Shown here piece after piece: positions 1 through 8,532 of a DNA stretch of 64,000 nucleotides. The position numbers and the translations under genes were made by a program. Origin of the DNA: JAKANT01 sp035502095 (GTDB lineage: Bacteria; Pseudomonadota; Gammaproteobacteria; Burkholderiales; Burkholderiaceae_F); assembly GCA_035502095.1 (NCBI GenBank), contig DATJUX010000024.1:40680-104679 (forward strand), written 5' to 3'. Each line of letters starts with the position of its first letter. Positions within the stretch are counted from its first letter, which is position 1. Below the pieces are notes generated by a model that was given only the letters and a program-made list of their open reading frames with translations, did no database searches and was not told where the DNA came from.

Positions 1-140
1 TCATCGAAGGCCTGCAGCGCGCTCGCCCGGGCACCGTCGTGCAGGCGGTGGAGGCCCAGCCCGGAGCGCCTGCCGTGCCCGTGGCGCCGCCGCCGGCTGC
101 CAAGGAGACCGACCCGAACGCCAAGGGATCGAAGTCCTGA
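1..140 (+). CDS. RND efflux periplasmic adaptor subunit, C-terminal end only
   Basis: Only the last 45 or so codons lie in the window, in the frame that ends at the TGA at 138-140. The visible start reads IEGLQRARPGTVVQ, which is the usual end of the membrane-proximal domain in AcrA/MexA-type adaptors. A Pro/Ala-rich hydrophilic tail ending in KGSKS follows. The RND pump gene starts 60 bp downstream on the same strand, so the two almost certainly form one tripartite-efflux operon. The outer-membrane channel gene is not seen here; a lipoprotein hydrolase sits where it often would be. The adaptor would bridge pump and channel in the periplasm. Confidence 0.8.
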   Translation, partial: IEGLQRARPGTVVQAVEAQPGAPAVPVAPPPAAKETDPNAKGSKS

Positions 141-200
141 GCGCGATCCCCGACCCTGCCCGCGCCGGCAGGCGCCAGGAACGAACGAGTAGGAACGCAC

Positions 201-3200
201 ATGGTTCGCTTCTTCATTGACCGGCCCATCTTCGCGTGGGTCATCGCGCTCGTGATCATGCTCGCCGGCGCCATGTCGATCCTGCGGCTGCCCGTCGCGC
301 AGTACCCGAGCATCGCGCCGCCCACCATCACCATCACCGCCACCTACCCGGGCGCGTCCGCGAAGACGCTCGAGGACACCGTCACCCAGATCATCGAGCA
401 GCGCATGACGGGCCTGGACGGCCTGCGTTACATCACCTCGGCCAGCGACAGCGCGGGGTCGGCCACGGTCACGCTGACCTTCAATTCCGAGGTCAACCCC
501 GACATCGCGCAGGTCCAGGTCCAGAACAAGCTCAAGCTCGCCGAAGTGCTGCTGCCGCAGGACGTGCAGCAGCAGGGCGTGACCGTGACCAAGTCGGTGC
601 GCAACTTCATCCTGGTGGTCGGCTTCTATTCGGAAGACGGTTCGATGAACCGCACCGACATCGCCGACTACGTGGCCGCCAATCTGCAGGACCCGTTGAG
701 CCGCGTCCAGGGCGTCGGCGAGTTGACGTTGTTCGGCACCCAGTACGCGATGCGCATCTGGCTCGATCCGAACAAGATGCTCAGCTACAAGCTCACCACC
801 GACGACGTGGCCAGGGCGATCCGCGCGCAGAACGCACAAATTGCGGCCGGGCAGCTCGGCGGACTGCCTGCCGTGCGCGGCCAGCAGCTGAACGCGACCA
901 TCAACGGGCAGAGCCGCCTGCAGCGGCCGGAGCAGTTCGAGCAGATCGTGCTGCGCACGGCGGAAAGCGGAGCCGCGATCAGGCTGCGCGACGTCGCGCG
1001 CGTCGAGGTGGGCGGCGAGAACTACAGCACCGTGTCGTTCTACAACGGCCGCCCTTCCTCGGGCCTCGCGGTGCGCCTGGCGAGCGGCGCGAACGCGCTC
1101 GACACGGCCGACGCGGTCAAGGCCAAGGTCGATGAACTCTCGCAGTTTTTCCCGCCTGGGTTGAAGGCGGTGGTGCCGTACGACACCACGCCGTTCATCC
1201 GCCTGTCGATCCACGAGGTGGTCAAGACTCTGCTCGAGGCGTTCGTGCTGGTCTTCCTCGTGATGTACCTGTTCCTGCAGAACTTCCGCGCCACCCTGAT
1301 CCCGGCCATCGCCGTGCCGGTGGTGCTGCTCGGCACCTTCGGCGTGATGGCGGCGTTCGGCTTCTCGATCAACGTGCTGACGATGTTCGGCCTCGTGCTG
1401 GCGATCGGCCTGCTGGTAGACGACGCGATCGTGGTGGTCGAGAACGTCGAGCGCGTGATGCACGAGGAAGGCCTGTCGCCGAAGGAGGCGACCCGGAAGT
1501 CGATGGGCCAGATCACCGGCGCCCTGGTCGGCATCGCGCTGGTGCTGTCCTCGGTGTTCATTCCAATGGCCTTCTTCGGCGGCTCGACCGGCGTCATCTA
1601 CCGCCAGTTCTCGCTCACGCTCGCGGCATCGATGCTGCTCTCGGTCGTGGTCGCGCTGATCCTGTCGCCGGCGCTGTGCGCCTCGCTGCTCAAGCCCGCC
1701 GCCGCGCATACGAAAACGACCGGATTCTTCGGCGCCTTCAACCGCGTCTTCGAGCGCAGCAGCGGGGCGTACCGGGGCCTGGTCGCGCGCATGTTCCAGC
1801 ACACCGGCCGCTGGCTGATCGCGTTCGCGGTGATGGTGGGGCTCGCGGTGCTGCTGGCGATCCGCCTGCCCACCTCGTTCCTGCCCGACGAAGACCAGGG
1901 CATCCTCTTCGTGCAGGCGCTGTTGCCCGCCGGCGCGACGCAGGAGCGCACGCTCAGGGTGCTGCGCGAGATCGAGCGCCACTTCCTGGAGGATGAAAAG
2001 GAGGCGGTGCAGGCGCTCTTCACCGTGGCCGGGTTCTCGTTCGCCGGCAGTGGGCAGAACGCGGGGCTCGGTTTCATCCGCCTGCGCGACTACAAGGATC
2101 GACCGGGCGCGCAGAACAGTTCGCGCGCCGTTGCCGCGCGCGCGATGGCATCGTTCTCGAAGATCCGCGACGCGGTCGTGTTCGCGTTCGCGCCGCCCGC
2201 GGTGCTCGAGCTCGGCGTCGCCAACGGCTTCGACCTGTTCCTGCAGGACCGCGGCGCCCTTGGCCACGATGCGCTGCTGGCCGCGCGCAACCAGCTGCTC
2301 GGCCTCGCGGCCAAGGAGCCATCGCTGATCGCGGTGCGGCCGAACGGCCAGGACGACACGCCGCAGTTCAACCTCGACGTCGACACGCTGCGCGCCGGCG
2401 CGCTCGGGCTCTCGGTCGACAACATCAACGCCACGCTCTCGGCGGCGTGGGGCAGCCTGTACGTCAACGACTTCATCGACAAGGGACGGGTGAAGAAGGT
2501 CTACCTGCAGGCCGATGCCCCGTACCGCATGGTCCCCGAGGACCTGAACAAGTGGTACGTGCGCAATTCGGATGGCGAGATGGTTCCCTTTTCCATGTTC
2601 GCCACTGGTCAATGGAAGTTCGGTTCGCCGCGCCTCGAGCGCTTTAATGGCACGCCGTCGGTGGAGATCCAGGGCTCCTCCGCGCCGGGCTACAGCTCGG
2701 GCCAGGCAATGGCGACCATGGAGAGGCTCGCCAGCCAGTTGTCCGGCAACTTCGGCGTGGCCTGGACCGGACTCTCGTTCGAGGAGCGCCTGTCCGGCGC
2801 GCAGGCGCCGCTGCTGTACGCACTGTCGGTGCTGGTCGTGTTCCTCTGCCTTGCCGCCCTCTATGAAAGCTGGTCGGTGCCGCTCGCGGTCATGCTGGTG
2901 GTCCCGCTCGGCGTGCTCGGCGCGCTGGCCGCGGCCTGGACGCGCGGATTGTCGAACGACGTCTACTTCCAGGTCGGTTTGCTCACCACGATCGGGCTGT
3001 CGGCGAAAAACGCGATCCTGATCATCCAGTTCGCCCTCGGGCAGATGGCGCACGGCGTCGACCTGGTGCCGGCGACCCTCGAAGGCGTGCGGCTGCGGTT
3101 GCGGCCGATCCTGATGACGTCGCTCGCGTTCGGTTGCGGCGTGATTCCGCTCGCGATCGCGACCGGCGCGGGGTCCGGCAGCCAGAATGCGATCGGCACC

Positions 3201-3350
3201 GGCGTGCTGGGCGGCATGATCGCCGCCACCGTGCTCGGCCTGCTGTTCGTGCCGCTGTTCTTCGTCGTGGTCAAGCGCATCTTCAAGGACAAGCCTGCAA
3301 CGGTCGAGCCAGGCACCCTGCGCGGGCCGACGGGGCAGGCGGCGGAATGA
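201..3350 (+). CDS. RND multidrug efflux transporter, inner-membrane pump (AcrB/MexB, HAE-1 family)
   Basis: At 1049 residues it is the normal length for this family. The N-terminus FFIDRPIFAWVIA is the standard first membrane helix. Further features are the paired porter domains, the Asp-Asp proton-relay pair in GLLVDDAIVVVENV (about residues 400-415) and the relay Lys in GLSAKNAILIIQFA (about residue 935). It exchanges protons for amphiphilic drugs, detergents or metabolites across the inner membrane, working with the adaptor just upstream. A GTAGGA stretch about 8 nt before the ATG supports this start. No regulator of the TetR or MarR type is adjacent in the window, so substrate and inducer cannot be named. 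Family assignment is secure; the subgroup is not. Confidence 0.96.
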   Translation: MVRFFIDRPIFAWVIALVIMLAGAMSILRLPVAQYPSIAPPTITITATYPGASAKTLEDTVTQIIEQRMTGLDGLRYITSASDSAGSATVTLTFNSEVNPDIAQVQVQNKLKLAEVLLPQDVQQQGVTVTKSVRNFILVVGFYSEDGSMNRTDIADYVAANLQDPLSRVQGVGELTLFGTQYAMRIWLDPNKMLSYKLTTDDVARAIRAQNAQIAAGQLGGLPAVRGQQLNATINGQSRLQRPEQFEQIVLRTAESGAAIRLRDVARVEVGGENYSTVSFYNGRPSSGLAVRLASGANALDTADAVKAKVDELSQFFPPGLKAVVPYDTTPFIRLSIHEVVKTLLEAFVLVFLVMYLFLQNFRATLIPAIAVPVVLLGTFGVMAAFGFSINVLTMFGLVLAIGLLVDDAIVVVENVERVMHEEGLSPKEATRKSMGQITGALVGIALVLSSVFIPMAFFGGSTGVIYRQFSLTLAASMLLSVVVALILSPALCASLLKPAAAHTKTTGFFGAFNRVFERSSGAYRGLVARMFQHTGRWLIAFAVMVGLAVLLAIRLPTSFLPDEDQGILFVQALLPAGATQERTLRVLREIERHFLEDEKEAVQALFTVAGFSFAGSGQNAGLGFIRLRDYKDRPGAQNSSRAVAARAMASFSKIRDAVVFAFAPPAVLELGVANGFDLFLQDRGALGHDALLAARNQLLGLAAKEPSLIAVRPNGQDDTPQFNLDVDTLRAGALGLSVDNINATLSAAWGSLYVNDFIDKGRVKKVYLQADAPYRMVPEDLNKWYVRNSDGEMVPFSMFATGQWKFGSPRLERFNGTPSVEIQGSSAPGYSSGQAMATMERLASQLSGNFGVAWTGLSFEERLSGAQAPLLYALSVLVVFLCLAALYESWSVPLAVMLVVPLGVLGALAAAWTRGLSNDVYFQVGLLTTIGLSAKNAILIIQFALGQMAHGVDLVPATLEGVRLRLRPILMTSLAFGCGVIPLAIATGAGSGSQNAIGTGVLGGMIAATVLGLLFVPLFFVVVKRIFKDKPATVEPGTLRGPTGQAAE

Positions 3351-4129
3351 CGCTGCCCCTTCCCTCGGGTACAGAGGGAATCCGCAAAGGCATCGCGGCA
3401 CTGGCGCTGCTCCTGACCCTGGGCGGCTGCTACTGGCGCCGCGCGCACGATCCGATGCCCTTCGTCGCCTACGGCGATCTCGGCCCGGAGAGCGCGCGCG
3501 GCGCGATCGTCCTGTTGCCGGGTTTCGCCGACATTCCGGAGGACTTCGAACGCCGGGGCTTCGTGTCGATCCTGCACCGGCGCGCGCCCGGCTACGACGT
3601 GATCGCAGCCGACGCCCACTTCGGCTATTACAACAACGCCACCCTGCTCGACCAGTTGCACGCGAACGTCATCGGGCCGCTGGTCGCGCGCGGCTACCGC
3701 GAACTCTGGATCGTCGGCGTCTCGATGGGCGGCCACGGCGCGGTCGCGTACGCGCGCTCGTACCCCGAGCGCATCAAGGGGCTGCTGCTGTTTGCCCCGT
3801 ACCTCGGACCCGGCGACGTGATCCAGGAAGTGACGCGGGCGGGCGGGCTCTGTCGCTACAACGCGCCGAACCCGCTGCCGCAGAATCGCTACGGCTTCGC
3901 CCAGGCGAATTTCGCCTGGCTCAAGGAGGAGCTGTGCGGCAACCCGGCCGATGTTTCGGTGTGGGTCGGCGTCGGCGAGCGCGACCAGGCATCGCGCGAG
4001 CTGCTGCATGCAGCGCTGGCGCCGGATCATTACCTGGTGGAACCCGGCGGCCACGATTGGAGTGCGTGGACGCCCGCCCTCGAGCAGATCGCGAGCCGCG
4101 CCTTCGCCGCTGCAGCTTCCGTCCATTAG
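3347..4129 (+). CDS. Alpha/beta-hydrolase-fold lipoprotein
   Basis: The ATG overlaps the pump's stop codon (ATGA), so the gene is probably translationally coupled to the efflux operon. The 260-residue product starts with a signal sequence ending in a lipobox, LTLGGC, with the lipidated Cys at residue 28. A nucleophile elbow GVSMGG lies near residue 124 (Ser about 126), and a late GGHDW motif would supply the catalytic His, as in serine hydrolases. It is therefore predicted to be a membrane-anchored periplasmic esterase or related enzyme. Substrate is unknown. A hydrolase in an RND operon could act on exported compounds, but that is inference. Confidence 0.8.
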   Translation: MTLPLPSGTEGIRKGIAALALLLTLGGCYWRRAHDPMPFVAYGDLGPESARGAIVLLPGFADIPEDFERRGFVSILHRRAPGYDVIAADAHFGYYNNATLLDQLHANVIGPLVARGYRELWIVGVSMGGHGAVAYARSYPERIKGLLLFAPYLGPGDVIQEVTRAGGLCRYNAPNPLPQNRYGFAQANFAWLKEELCGNPADVSVWVGVGERDQASRELLHAALAPDHYLVEPGGHDWSAWTPALEQIASRAFAAAASVH

Positions 4130-4228
4130 CCTCGCCGCGTCTCCTTCGCGTGAAGGATGCGCGGCACGCGCGGCACGCCCAGGCTAGCGCCTGCCGCGAA
4201 GGTGTCGGCCGCGGGTCTGGAGGATCGG

Positions 4229-4585
4229 GTGGGCAAGTCGAAGTGGACTGTCCTGGGTCGTTTCGTCGTGCTGGCCGGCGCCGCGCTTTGCGCGGCGAGC
4301 GCGGCGCGCGCCGAATACCGCTGCGATCCGCCGCCGCGCGAGATCGATCGGGTTGCCTGCCTGAAAGCGGCGGAAGGTCCCGAGGCCTTGCGCGAGTACA
4401 TCCGGAAAATGCGCGACGTCGAAACCCTGTACTTCTACGACTACGTCAACGAAGAGCGCCTAGTCGCGTGGCGCAAGATGGAGCGCAGAGTCGAACCGCC
4501 GGTGCTGGAGCGGCAGGCGCGGCAGTCGGCGGCAAAAGGCTTTGGCATATCCAAGGTCGAGATTCCTCGCGTTCGCTCGGGATGA
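4229..4585 (+). CDS. Small exported protein of unknown function
   Basis: A GTG start at 4229 is preceded by GGAGG at 4219-4223 with 5 nt spacing. That start gives a clean signal peptide ending ARA before EYRCDPPP. Upstream in-frame ATGs would bury the signal, so I reject them. The mature part (about 90 residues) has two Cys and is charged and helical, with no family I recognise. The last 10 or so codons (VEIPRVRSG) are read from a dispersed repeat that resembles one at 43.4 kb, so the natural C-terminus has probably been replaced by repeat sequence. It is a periplasmic protein, if expressed. Confidence 0.6.
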   Translation: MGKSKWTVLGRFVVLAGAALCAASAARAEYRCDPPPREIDRVACLKAAEGPEALREYIRKMRDVETLYFYDYVNEERLVAWRKMERRVEPPVLERQARQSAAKGFGISKVEIPRVRSG

Positions 4586-4587
4586 CA
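4556..4587. repeat. Short dispersed repeat, GAGATTCCTCGC...GCTCGGGATGACA type
   Basis: The right half, GCTCGGGATGACA, is the reverse complement of TGTCATCCCGAGC at 43427-43439, and the left half GAGATTCCT matches the reverse complement of AGGGATCTC there. It forms the 3' end of the preceding small exported-protein gene. I know this kind of element from intergenic regions of many GC-rich genomes; its function is unknown. Confidence 0.55.
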
Positions 4588-4712
4588 CGTTCCGCGCGAC
4601 GCCTCCGTGTCGCAGGGTCGCGCGGCAATCCCTTTGGCGGGGATGCAAGCGAAAATTCGATTGTTCCCGCGGCTTCACCCTCCTATCGTTTCCCGTTTTG
4701 CAAGAGTCGACG

Positions 4713-7442
4713 ATGGCGCGGATCGATGGTGCACGCTGGGCGATCCTGAGTCCCCTGCTCGACGAGCTGCTCGACGCCGATGACGAGCACCGGCGCGAGC
4801 GGCTAGCCGGGATCCGGCGCGACAACGCCGCGCTCGCCGACGAACTCGAAGCGCTCCTCGCGCGGGAGGCCGCGGCCGACCGCGACCCGTTCCTCGACGA
4901 CGCGCCTTTCGCACAACTCAACGAGCCGGGCGACCTCGTGGGCAGCTACACGCTCGAGCGCGAGATCGGCCAGGGCGGCATGGCCTTCGTGTGGCTCGCC
5001 CGTCGCAGCGACGGCCGCTTCGAGGGCAAGGCGGCGATCAAATTCCTCGACTCGGCCCGCTTCACCCGCGGCGGCGCCGAGCGCTTCCAGCGCGAGGGCA
5101 GCCTGCTCGCGCGCCTCGCGCACCCGAACATCGCACGGCTGATCGACGCGGGGGTGACCGAGCGCGGCCAGCCGTATCTCGTGCTCGAGTACGTCGAAGG
5201 CGACCCGATCGATCGCTGGTGCGACCGCCACGGCCTGGACAGCACCGCGCGCGTGCGCCTTTTCCTCGATGTGCTGGCCGCGGTCGCACATGCGCACGGC
5301 AAGCTGATCCTGCACCGCGACCTGAAACCCTCCAACATCCTGGTCACGGCCGACGGCGGGGTGAAGCTGCTGGACTTCGGCATCGCCAAGCTGCTCGACG
5401 ACCAGCAGCAGCCGGTGGCCGCGACCGAGTTGACGCAGCTTGCCGGACGGGTGTTCACGCCCGACTTCGCCGCGCCCGAGCAGGTCCAGGCGGGCGAAGT
5501 GACCATGGCCACCGACGTCTACGCGCTCGGCGTCCTGCTGTACCTGCTGTTGTCCGGCGCGCATCCGACCACGGTCGCCACCCAGACGCCGGTCGAGCGG
5601 TTGCGCGCGATCGTCGAGACCGAACCGGCGCGCCTCAGCGACGTCATCCTGCGCACCACGCGGGCCGCCGCCGCGCAACAAGCCGGCAAGCCGGAACGGC
5701 GCGCCCGCGTGCTGCGCGGCGATCTCGACAACATCGTCGCCAAGGCGCTGAAGAAGGCACCCGCCGAGCGGTACCGCACGGTCGACGCGTTCGCGGACGA
5801 CCTCCGGCGCTACCTCAACCACGAACCGGTCAGCGCGCGCGGCGACTCGCTCGCGTATCGACTAGCGCGCTTCACGCGCCGCCACCGTCTCGCAGTCGGC
5901 GCCGCGGCCGCCGTCGTGCTCACGCTCGTGGCCGGCGTGGCGGCGACGACATGGCAGGCGATCGAAGCGCGCCGCCAGCGCGCCGAGGCGATCGCGCAGC
6001 GCGACCGCGCACAGGTGCTCCTGTCGCGCAACGAAGCGATCTTCGATTTCTTCGATCTCATGCTCACCGAAGGCGTCACGTCGGAGCAGGCCGAGGCGAT
6101 CCAGAAGATGCTCGAGCGCGGCACCGGCCTGATCGACATCGCATCGGCGGGCCAGCCCGAACGGCAGGCGGAAATCCTGCGCGTGCTCGCCACCTACTAC
6201 ATCGACCTCGACAATGCACAGAAGGCCGCCGCCCTGCTCGACCGCGCGCGCCGGCTCGTACCCGAAGACGGCGATCGTTCGCTGAGCGCTCAGCTTGCCT
6301 GTGCGCACGCCAGCGCGATGGCGTTGCTGGGGCAGCGGCAGCAGGCGATCGACCTGCTCGACAAATGGGGCAGCGACACCTCGATCGACCCGAACGTCGG
6401 CGCGTATTGCCTGCAGACGCGCGCGATCGTCGCGCAGAACGACGTCGACGCGAAGCAGGTCATGCACTTCGTCGAGCTCGCCCTGCAGCGGGTCAGGCAG
6501 GCGCCGGTCCCTTCGCCCAGGCTCGAAGCGAGCCTGCTGGGTGACATGGGCTTCGCCCTGCATCTGGCCGGCGACAACGGCGCAGCGGACCAGCACTACC
6601 AGGAAGCGCTCGATCGACTGACCCGGCTCGGGCAGCGCGAGAGCAAGGAAGCGCGGCGGCTGATGGCGGACTGGGGCGTCGTCTCCTTCGGCAGCGGCGA
6701 CTTCAAGCGCGGGGTCGCGCTGCTCGAAGAATTGCTGCGCACGATCGAGCGCCTGAACGGCGCCGCGCCGATCCCGGCCGGGCTGATCGGCAACTATGCG
6801 TTCGGCCTGGAAGTCCTCGCGCGCAACCAGGAAGCGCTGCAGGCCTACGACCAGACCTATGCCTCGGCCGAGGCCACCGGATTCCTCGCCGCGCAGGCCT
6901 ACGCCCTGATCGGCAAGGCGAGCGTCTACACGCGCCTGGAAGACTATGCGCAGGCCGAGCGCGACCTGCGCCGGGCGGCAGCCCTGATGGGCTCGCAGGT
7001 GCCGGAGGCCCATGCGTCGCAGATCCGCCTGCGCATGACGCAGGCGCGCATCGACCACGCGCAGGGACGGGACGATGCAGCCAGCCGCACCTTCACCCGC
7101 GTGATCGAACTGCTCGAAGCACGCGGGGCGGCGACGCCCGCGGTGGCAAGCGCTTATCGCTTGCGTGCCGAGATCGAGGCGAAGCAGGGCCGCCAAGACG
7201 CCGCCCTGGCCGACGCCAGGAAAGCGTTGCAGGTGGCCGAGGGCATGCAGGGCGGAAAGCCGTATTCCGACGACACCGGGCTTGCCTACCTCAGCCTCGG
7301 GCGGGTACTGCAAGCCGCGGGCGACCGCGACGGCGCACGCAAGGCGCTGCAGTCGGCCGCGGACCATCTCGCCAACAGCGTCGGCGATCGGCATCCCGAC
7401 ACCCGCACCGCGCAGCAGTTGCTGGCCCAGCTCGGCGCATAG
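4713..7442 (+). CDS. Membrane Ser/Thr protein kinase with C-terminal TPR-type sensor region
   Basis: This 909-residue kinase starts at the ATG at 4713; in-frame codons further upstream belong to repeat sequence. In order it shows an N-terminal helical region with LSPLLDELLD (residues 12-21), a glycine loop GQGGMAFVW (about 86), the ATP-binding Lys in AAIKF (about 110), the catalytic loop HRDLKPSN (about 201), DFGIAK (about 221) and AAPEQ. One membrane helix lies at about 395-415. About 490 residues of degenerate TPR-like helical repeats follow, predicted to be periplasmic. The catalytic residues are intact. The architecture is shared with the kinase at 12818, which has its own ECF sigma factor upstream; this one does not. 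A different ECF gene lies 128 bp downstream. The target is unknown. Confidence 0.92.
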   Translation: MARIDGARWAILSPLLDELLDADDEHRRERLAGIRRDNAALADELEALLAREAAADRDPFLDDAPFAQLNEPGDLVGSYTLEREIGQGGMAFVWLARRSDGRFEGKAAIKFLDSARFTRGGAERFQREGSLLARLAHPNIARLIDAGVTERGQPYLVLEYVEGDPIDRWCDRHGLDSTARVRLFLDVLAAVAHAHGKLILHRDLKPSNILVTADGGVKLLDFGIAKLLDDQQQPVAATELTQLAGRVFTPDFAAPEQVQAGEVTMATDVYALGVLLYLLLSGAHPTTVATQTPVERLRAIVETEPARLSDVILRTTRAAAAQQAGKPERRARVLRGDLDNIVAKALKKAPAERYRTVDAFADDLRRYLNHEPVSARGDSLAYRLARFTRRHRLAVGAAAAVVLTLVAGVAATTWQAIEARRQRAEAIAQRDRAQVLLSRNEAIFDFFDLMLTEGVTSEQAEAIQKMLERGTGLIDIASAGQPERQAEILRVLATYYIDLDNAQKAAALLDRARRLVPEDGDRSLSAQLACAHASAMALLGQRQQAIDLLDKWGSDTSIDPNVGAYCLQTRAIVAQNDVDAKQVMHFVELALQRVRQAPVPSPRLEASLLGDMGFALHLAGDNGAADQHYQEALDRLTRLGQRESKEARRLMADWGVVSFGSGDFKRGVALLEELLRTIERLNGAAPIPAGLIGNYAFGLEVLARNQEALQAYDQTYASAEATGFLAAQAYALIGKASVYTRLEDYAQAERDLRRAAALMGSQVPEAHASQIRLRMTQARIDHAQGRDDAASRTFTRVIELLEARGAATPAVASAYRLRAEIEAKQGRQDAALADARKALQVAEGMQGGKPYSDDTGLAYLSLGRVLQAAGDRDGARKALQSAADHLANSVGDRHPDTRTAQQLLAQLGA

Positions 7443-7443
7443 A

Positions 7444-7500
7444 CCTCTCCCCGCTATCCCTCCCCCCGGCCCGCTCGCAGGGGACGGCTGGGGTGGGGCG
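7444..7500. repeat. Degenerate GC-rich hairpin repeat in the gap after the kinase gene
   Basis: C-runs (CTCTCCCC, CCTCCCCCC) are followed by G-runs (AGGGGAC, CTGGGGTGGGG), in the pattern of the CCCTCTCCCC/GGGGAGAGGG hairpins elsewhere in the window, but pairing here is imperfect. It may also serve as the kinase gene's terminator. Confidence 0.35.
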
Positions 7501-7570
7501 CCAGCCTGAGAAACGCTGGAGAAAACCTGCCGCACCACAATATTCGCGGTCCTCATCCGTCAATCCTTGC

Positions 7571-8128
7571 ATGGACGCCATAGCCGACGCCGCCGGCGCG
7601 AATCGTTCGATCGCCGAGGCCTTCGAGCACCAGCGCGCTGGCCTGCGCGGGTTCATCCGCAGGCGCGTGCCCGACCCCGCGGACGCCGAGGACATCCTGC
7701 AGGACGTCTTCTACGAACTGGTGGAGGCGGCGCGCCTGATGCGGCCCGTGGAACAGGTCGGCGCATGGCTGTTCACGGTCGCGCGCAATCGCATCACCGA
7801 CCTGTTCCGCAAGCACAAGACCGAGTCGATCGACCTCGGCGCGGACGACGAAAGCGACCTCATGGCGCTTCTCCCGTCGGGCGAGGACGGGCCGGAGGCG
7901 GCCTTCGCGCGCCGGATCCTGCTGGAGGAACTCGATGCGGCCCTGGAGGAGTTGCCGCCCGAACAGCGCAGCGTCTTCATCGCGCACGAGCTGGAAGGAC
8001 GCAGCTTCAAGGAAATGGCCGCCGCGAGCGGCGTCGCGCTCAACACGCTGCTGGCACGCAAGCGATACGCAGTCCTGCACCTGCGGCGCCGGCTGCAGGC
8101 GATCTATGACGAATTCGGACAACCGTAG
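7571..8128 (+). CDS. ECF-subfamily RNA polymerase sigma factor
   Basis: The 185-residue protein has a sigma-2 region (about residues 15-80) with EDILQDVFYELVEAAR and AWLFTVARNRITDLFRK. The sigma-4 helix-turn-helix region (about 125-175) begins LPPEQRSVFIAHELEGRSF. Regions 1 and 3 of housekeeping sigma factors are absent, as in ECF factors. The ATG at 7571 follows a GC-rich repeat, and an in-frame start further upstream would add repeat-encoded residues, so I reject it. No anti-sigma factor of the usual ZAS type is adjacent. The next gene encodes a small two-helix membrane protein that might hold or regulate the sigma factor, which is inference from position only. Confidence 0.9.
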   Translation: MDAIADAAGANRSIAEAFEHQRAGLRGFIRRRVPDPADAEDILQDVFYELVEAARLMRPVEQVGAWLFTVARNRITDLFRKHKTESIDLGADDESDLMALLPSGEDGPEAAFARRILLEELDAALEELPPEQRSVFIAHELEGRSFKEMAAASGVALNTLLARKRYAVLHLRRRLQAIYDEFGQP

Positions 8129-8138
8129 GGAGAACGCA

Positions 8139-8483
8139 ATGAGAGGGCGCTGGATGTGGTTTGGCTTGAAGGTCGTGCTCTTCGTCGTCGTCGCCGTGGG
8201 CCTTGCCGGCGCCGCGGTCATGCTGTTGTGGAACGCCCTGCTGCCGGTGCTTTTCGGATGGCAGACGATCACCTTCGCGCAGGCCGTCGGCCTGCTCGTG
8301 TTGAGCCGGATCCTGATCGGCGGGTTGCGCGGCGGCTGGGGCCATCGCGGACACTGGCGTGCACGCATGGCGGAGCGCTGGGAGCGGATGTCGGACGAGG
8401 AGCGCGCGCAGTTCCGCGCCGCGATGGGTCGCCGCTGCGGCCGCGGACACGCCGAGCCGTCCGAGCGGCAGGTTCAGGTCTAA
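8139..8483 (+). CDS. Small membrane protein linked to an ECF sigma gene
   Basis: The ATG lies 10 nt after the sigma factor's stop and follows a GGGAGAA ribosome site, so the two are co-transcribed. The 114-residue product has two hydrophobic helices, roughly residues 8-36 and 42-62 (GWQTITFAQAVGLLVLSRI). A Gly/His-rich link and a charged tail with ERWERMSDEERAQFR follow. I have seen similar proteins next to ECF sigma genes in Proteobacteria and Bacteroidetes, normally annotated hypothetical. The repeated pairing suggests a role in controlling or responding to the sigma factor, possibly as a membrane anti-sigma element, but no known anti-sigma motif is visible. Confidence 0.75.
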   Translation: MRGRWMWFGLKVVLFVVVAVGLAGAAVMLLWNALLPVLFGWQTITFAQAVGLLVLSRILIGGLRGGWGHRGHWRARMAERWERMSDEERAQFRAAMGRRCGRGHAEPSERQVQV

Positions 8484-8501
8484 GGAAGCGCCAACCCATC
8501 C

Positions 8502-8524
8502 CCCTCCCCCGCAGGCGGGGAGGG
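8502..8524. repeat. GC-rich hairpin repeat (CCCTCCCC / GGGGAGGG)
   Basis: An 8-bp perfect stem (8502-8509 with 8517-8524) and a 7-nt loop sit in the 49-bp gap between the small membrane protein and the methyltransferase-like gene. It matches the pattern of the hairpins at 25.3, 56.7, 59.9 and 63.4 kb. There is no U-tract after it. Confidence 0.6.
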
Positions 8525-8532
8525 TTCACGAG

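Noticed and set aside
236..1135. Long open frame overlapping the RND pump in another frame
   Set aside because: Arg/His/Ala-rich composition typical of an out-of-frame reading of GC-rich DNA; the pump frame has clear homology.
2963..4126. Antisense 387-codon frame opposite the pump end and hydrolase gene
   Set aside because: No family features; explained by third-position GC bias of the sense genes.
5862..7556. Antisense 564-codon frame opposite kinase 1
   Set aside because: Composition of a mirror frame (Arg, Gly, Ala, Asp-rich); no ribosome site and no motif.
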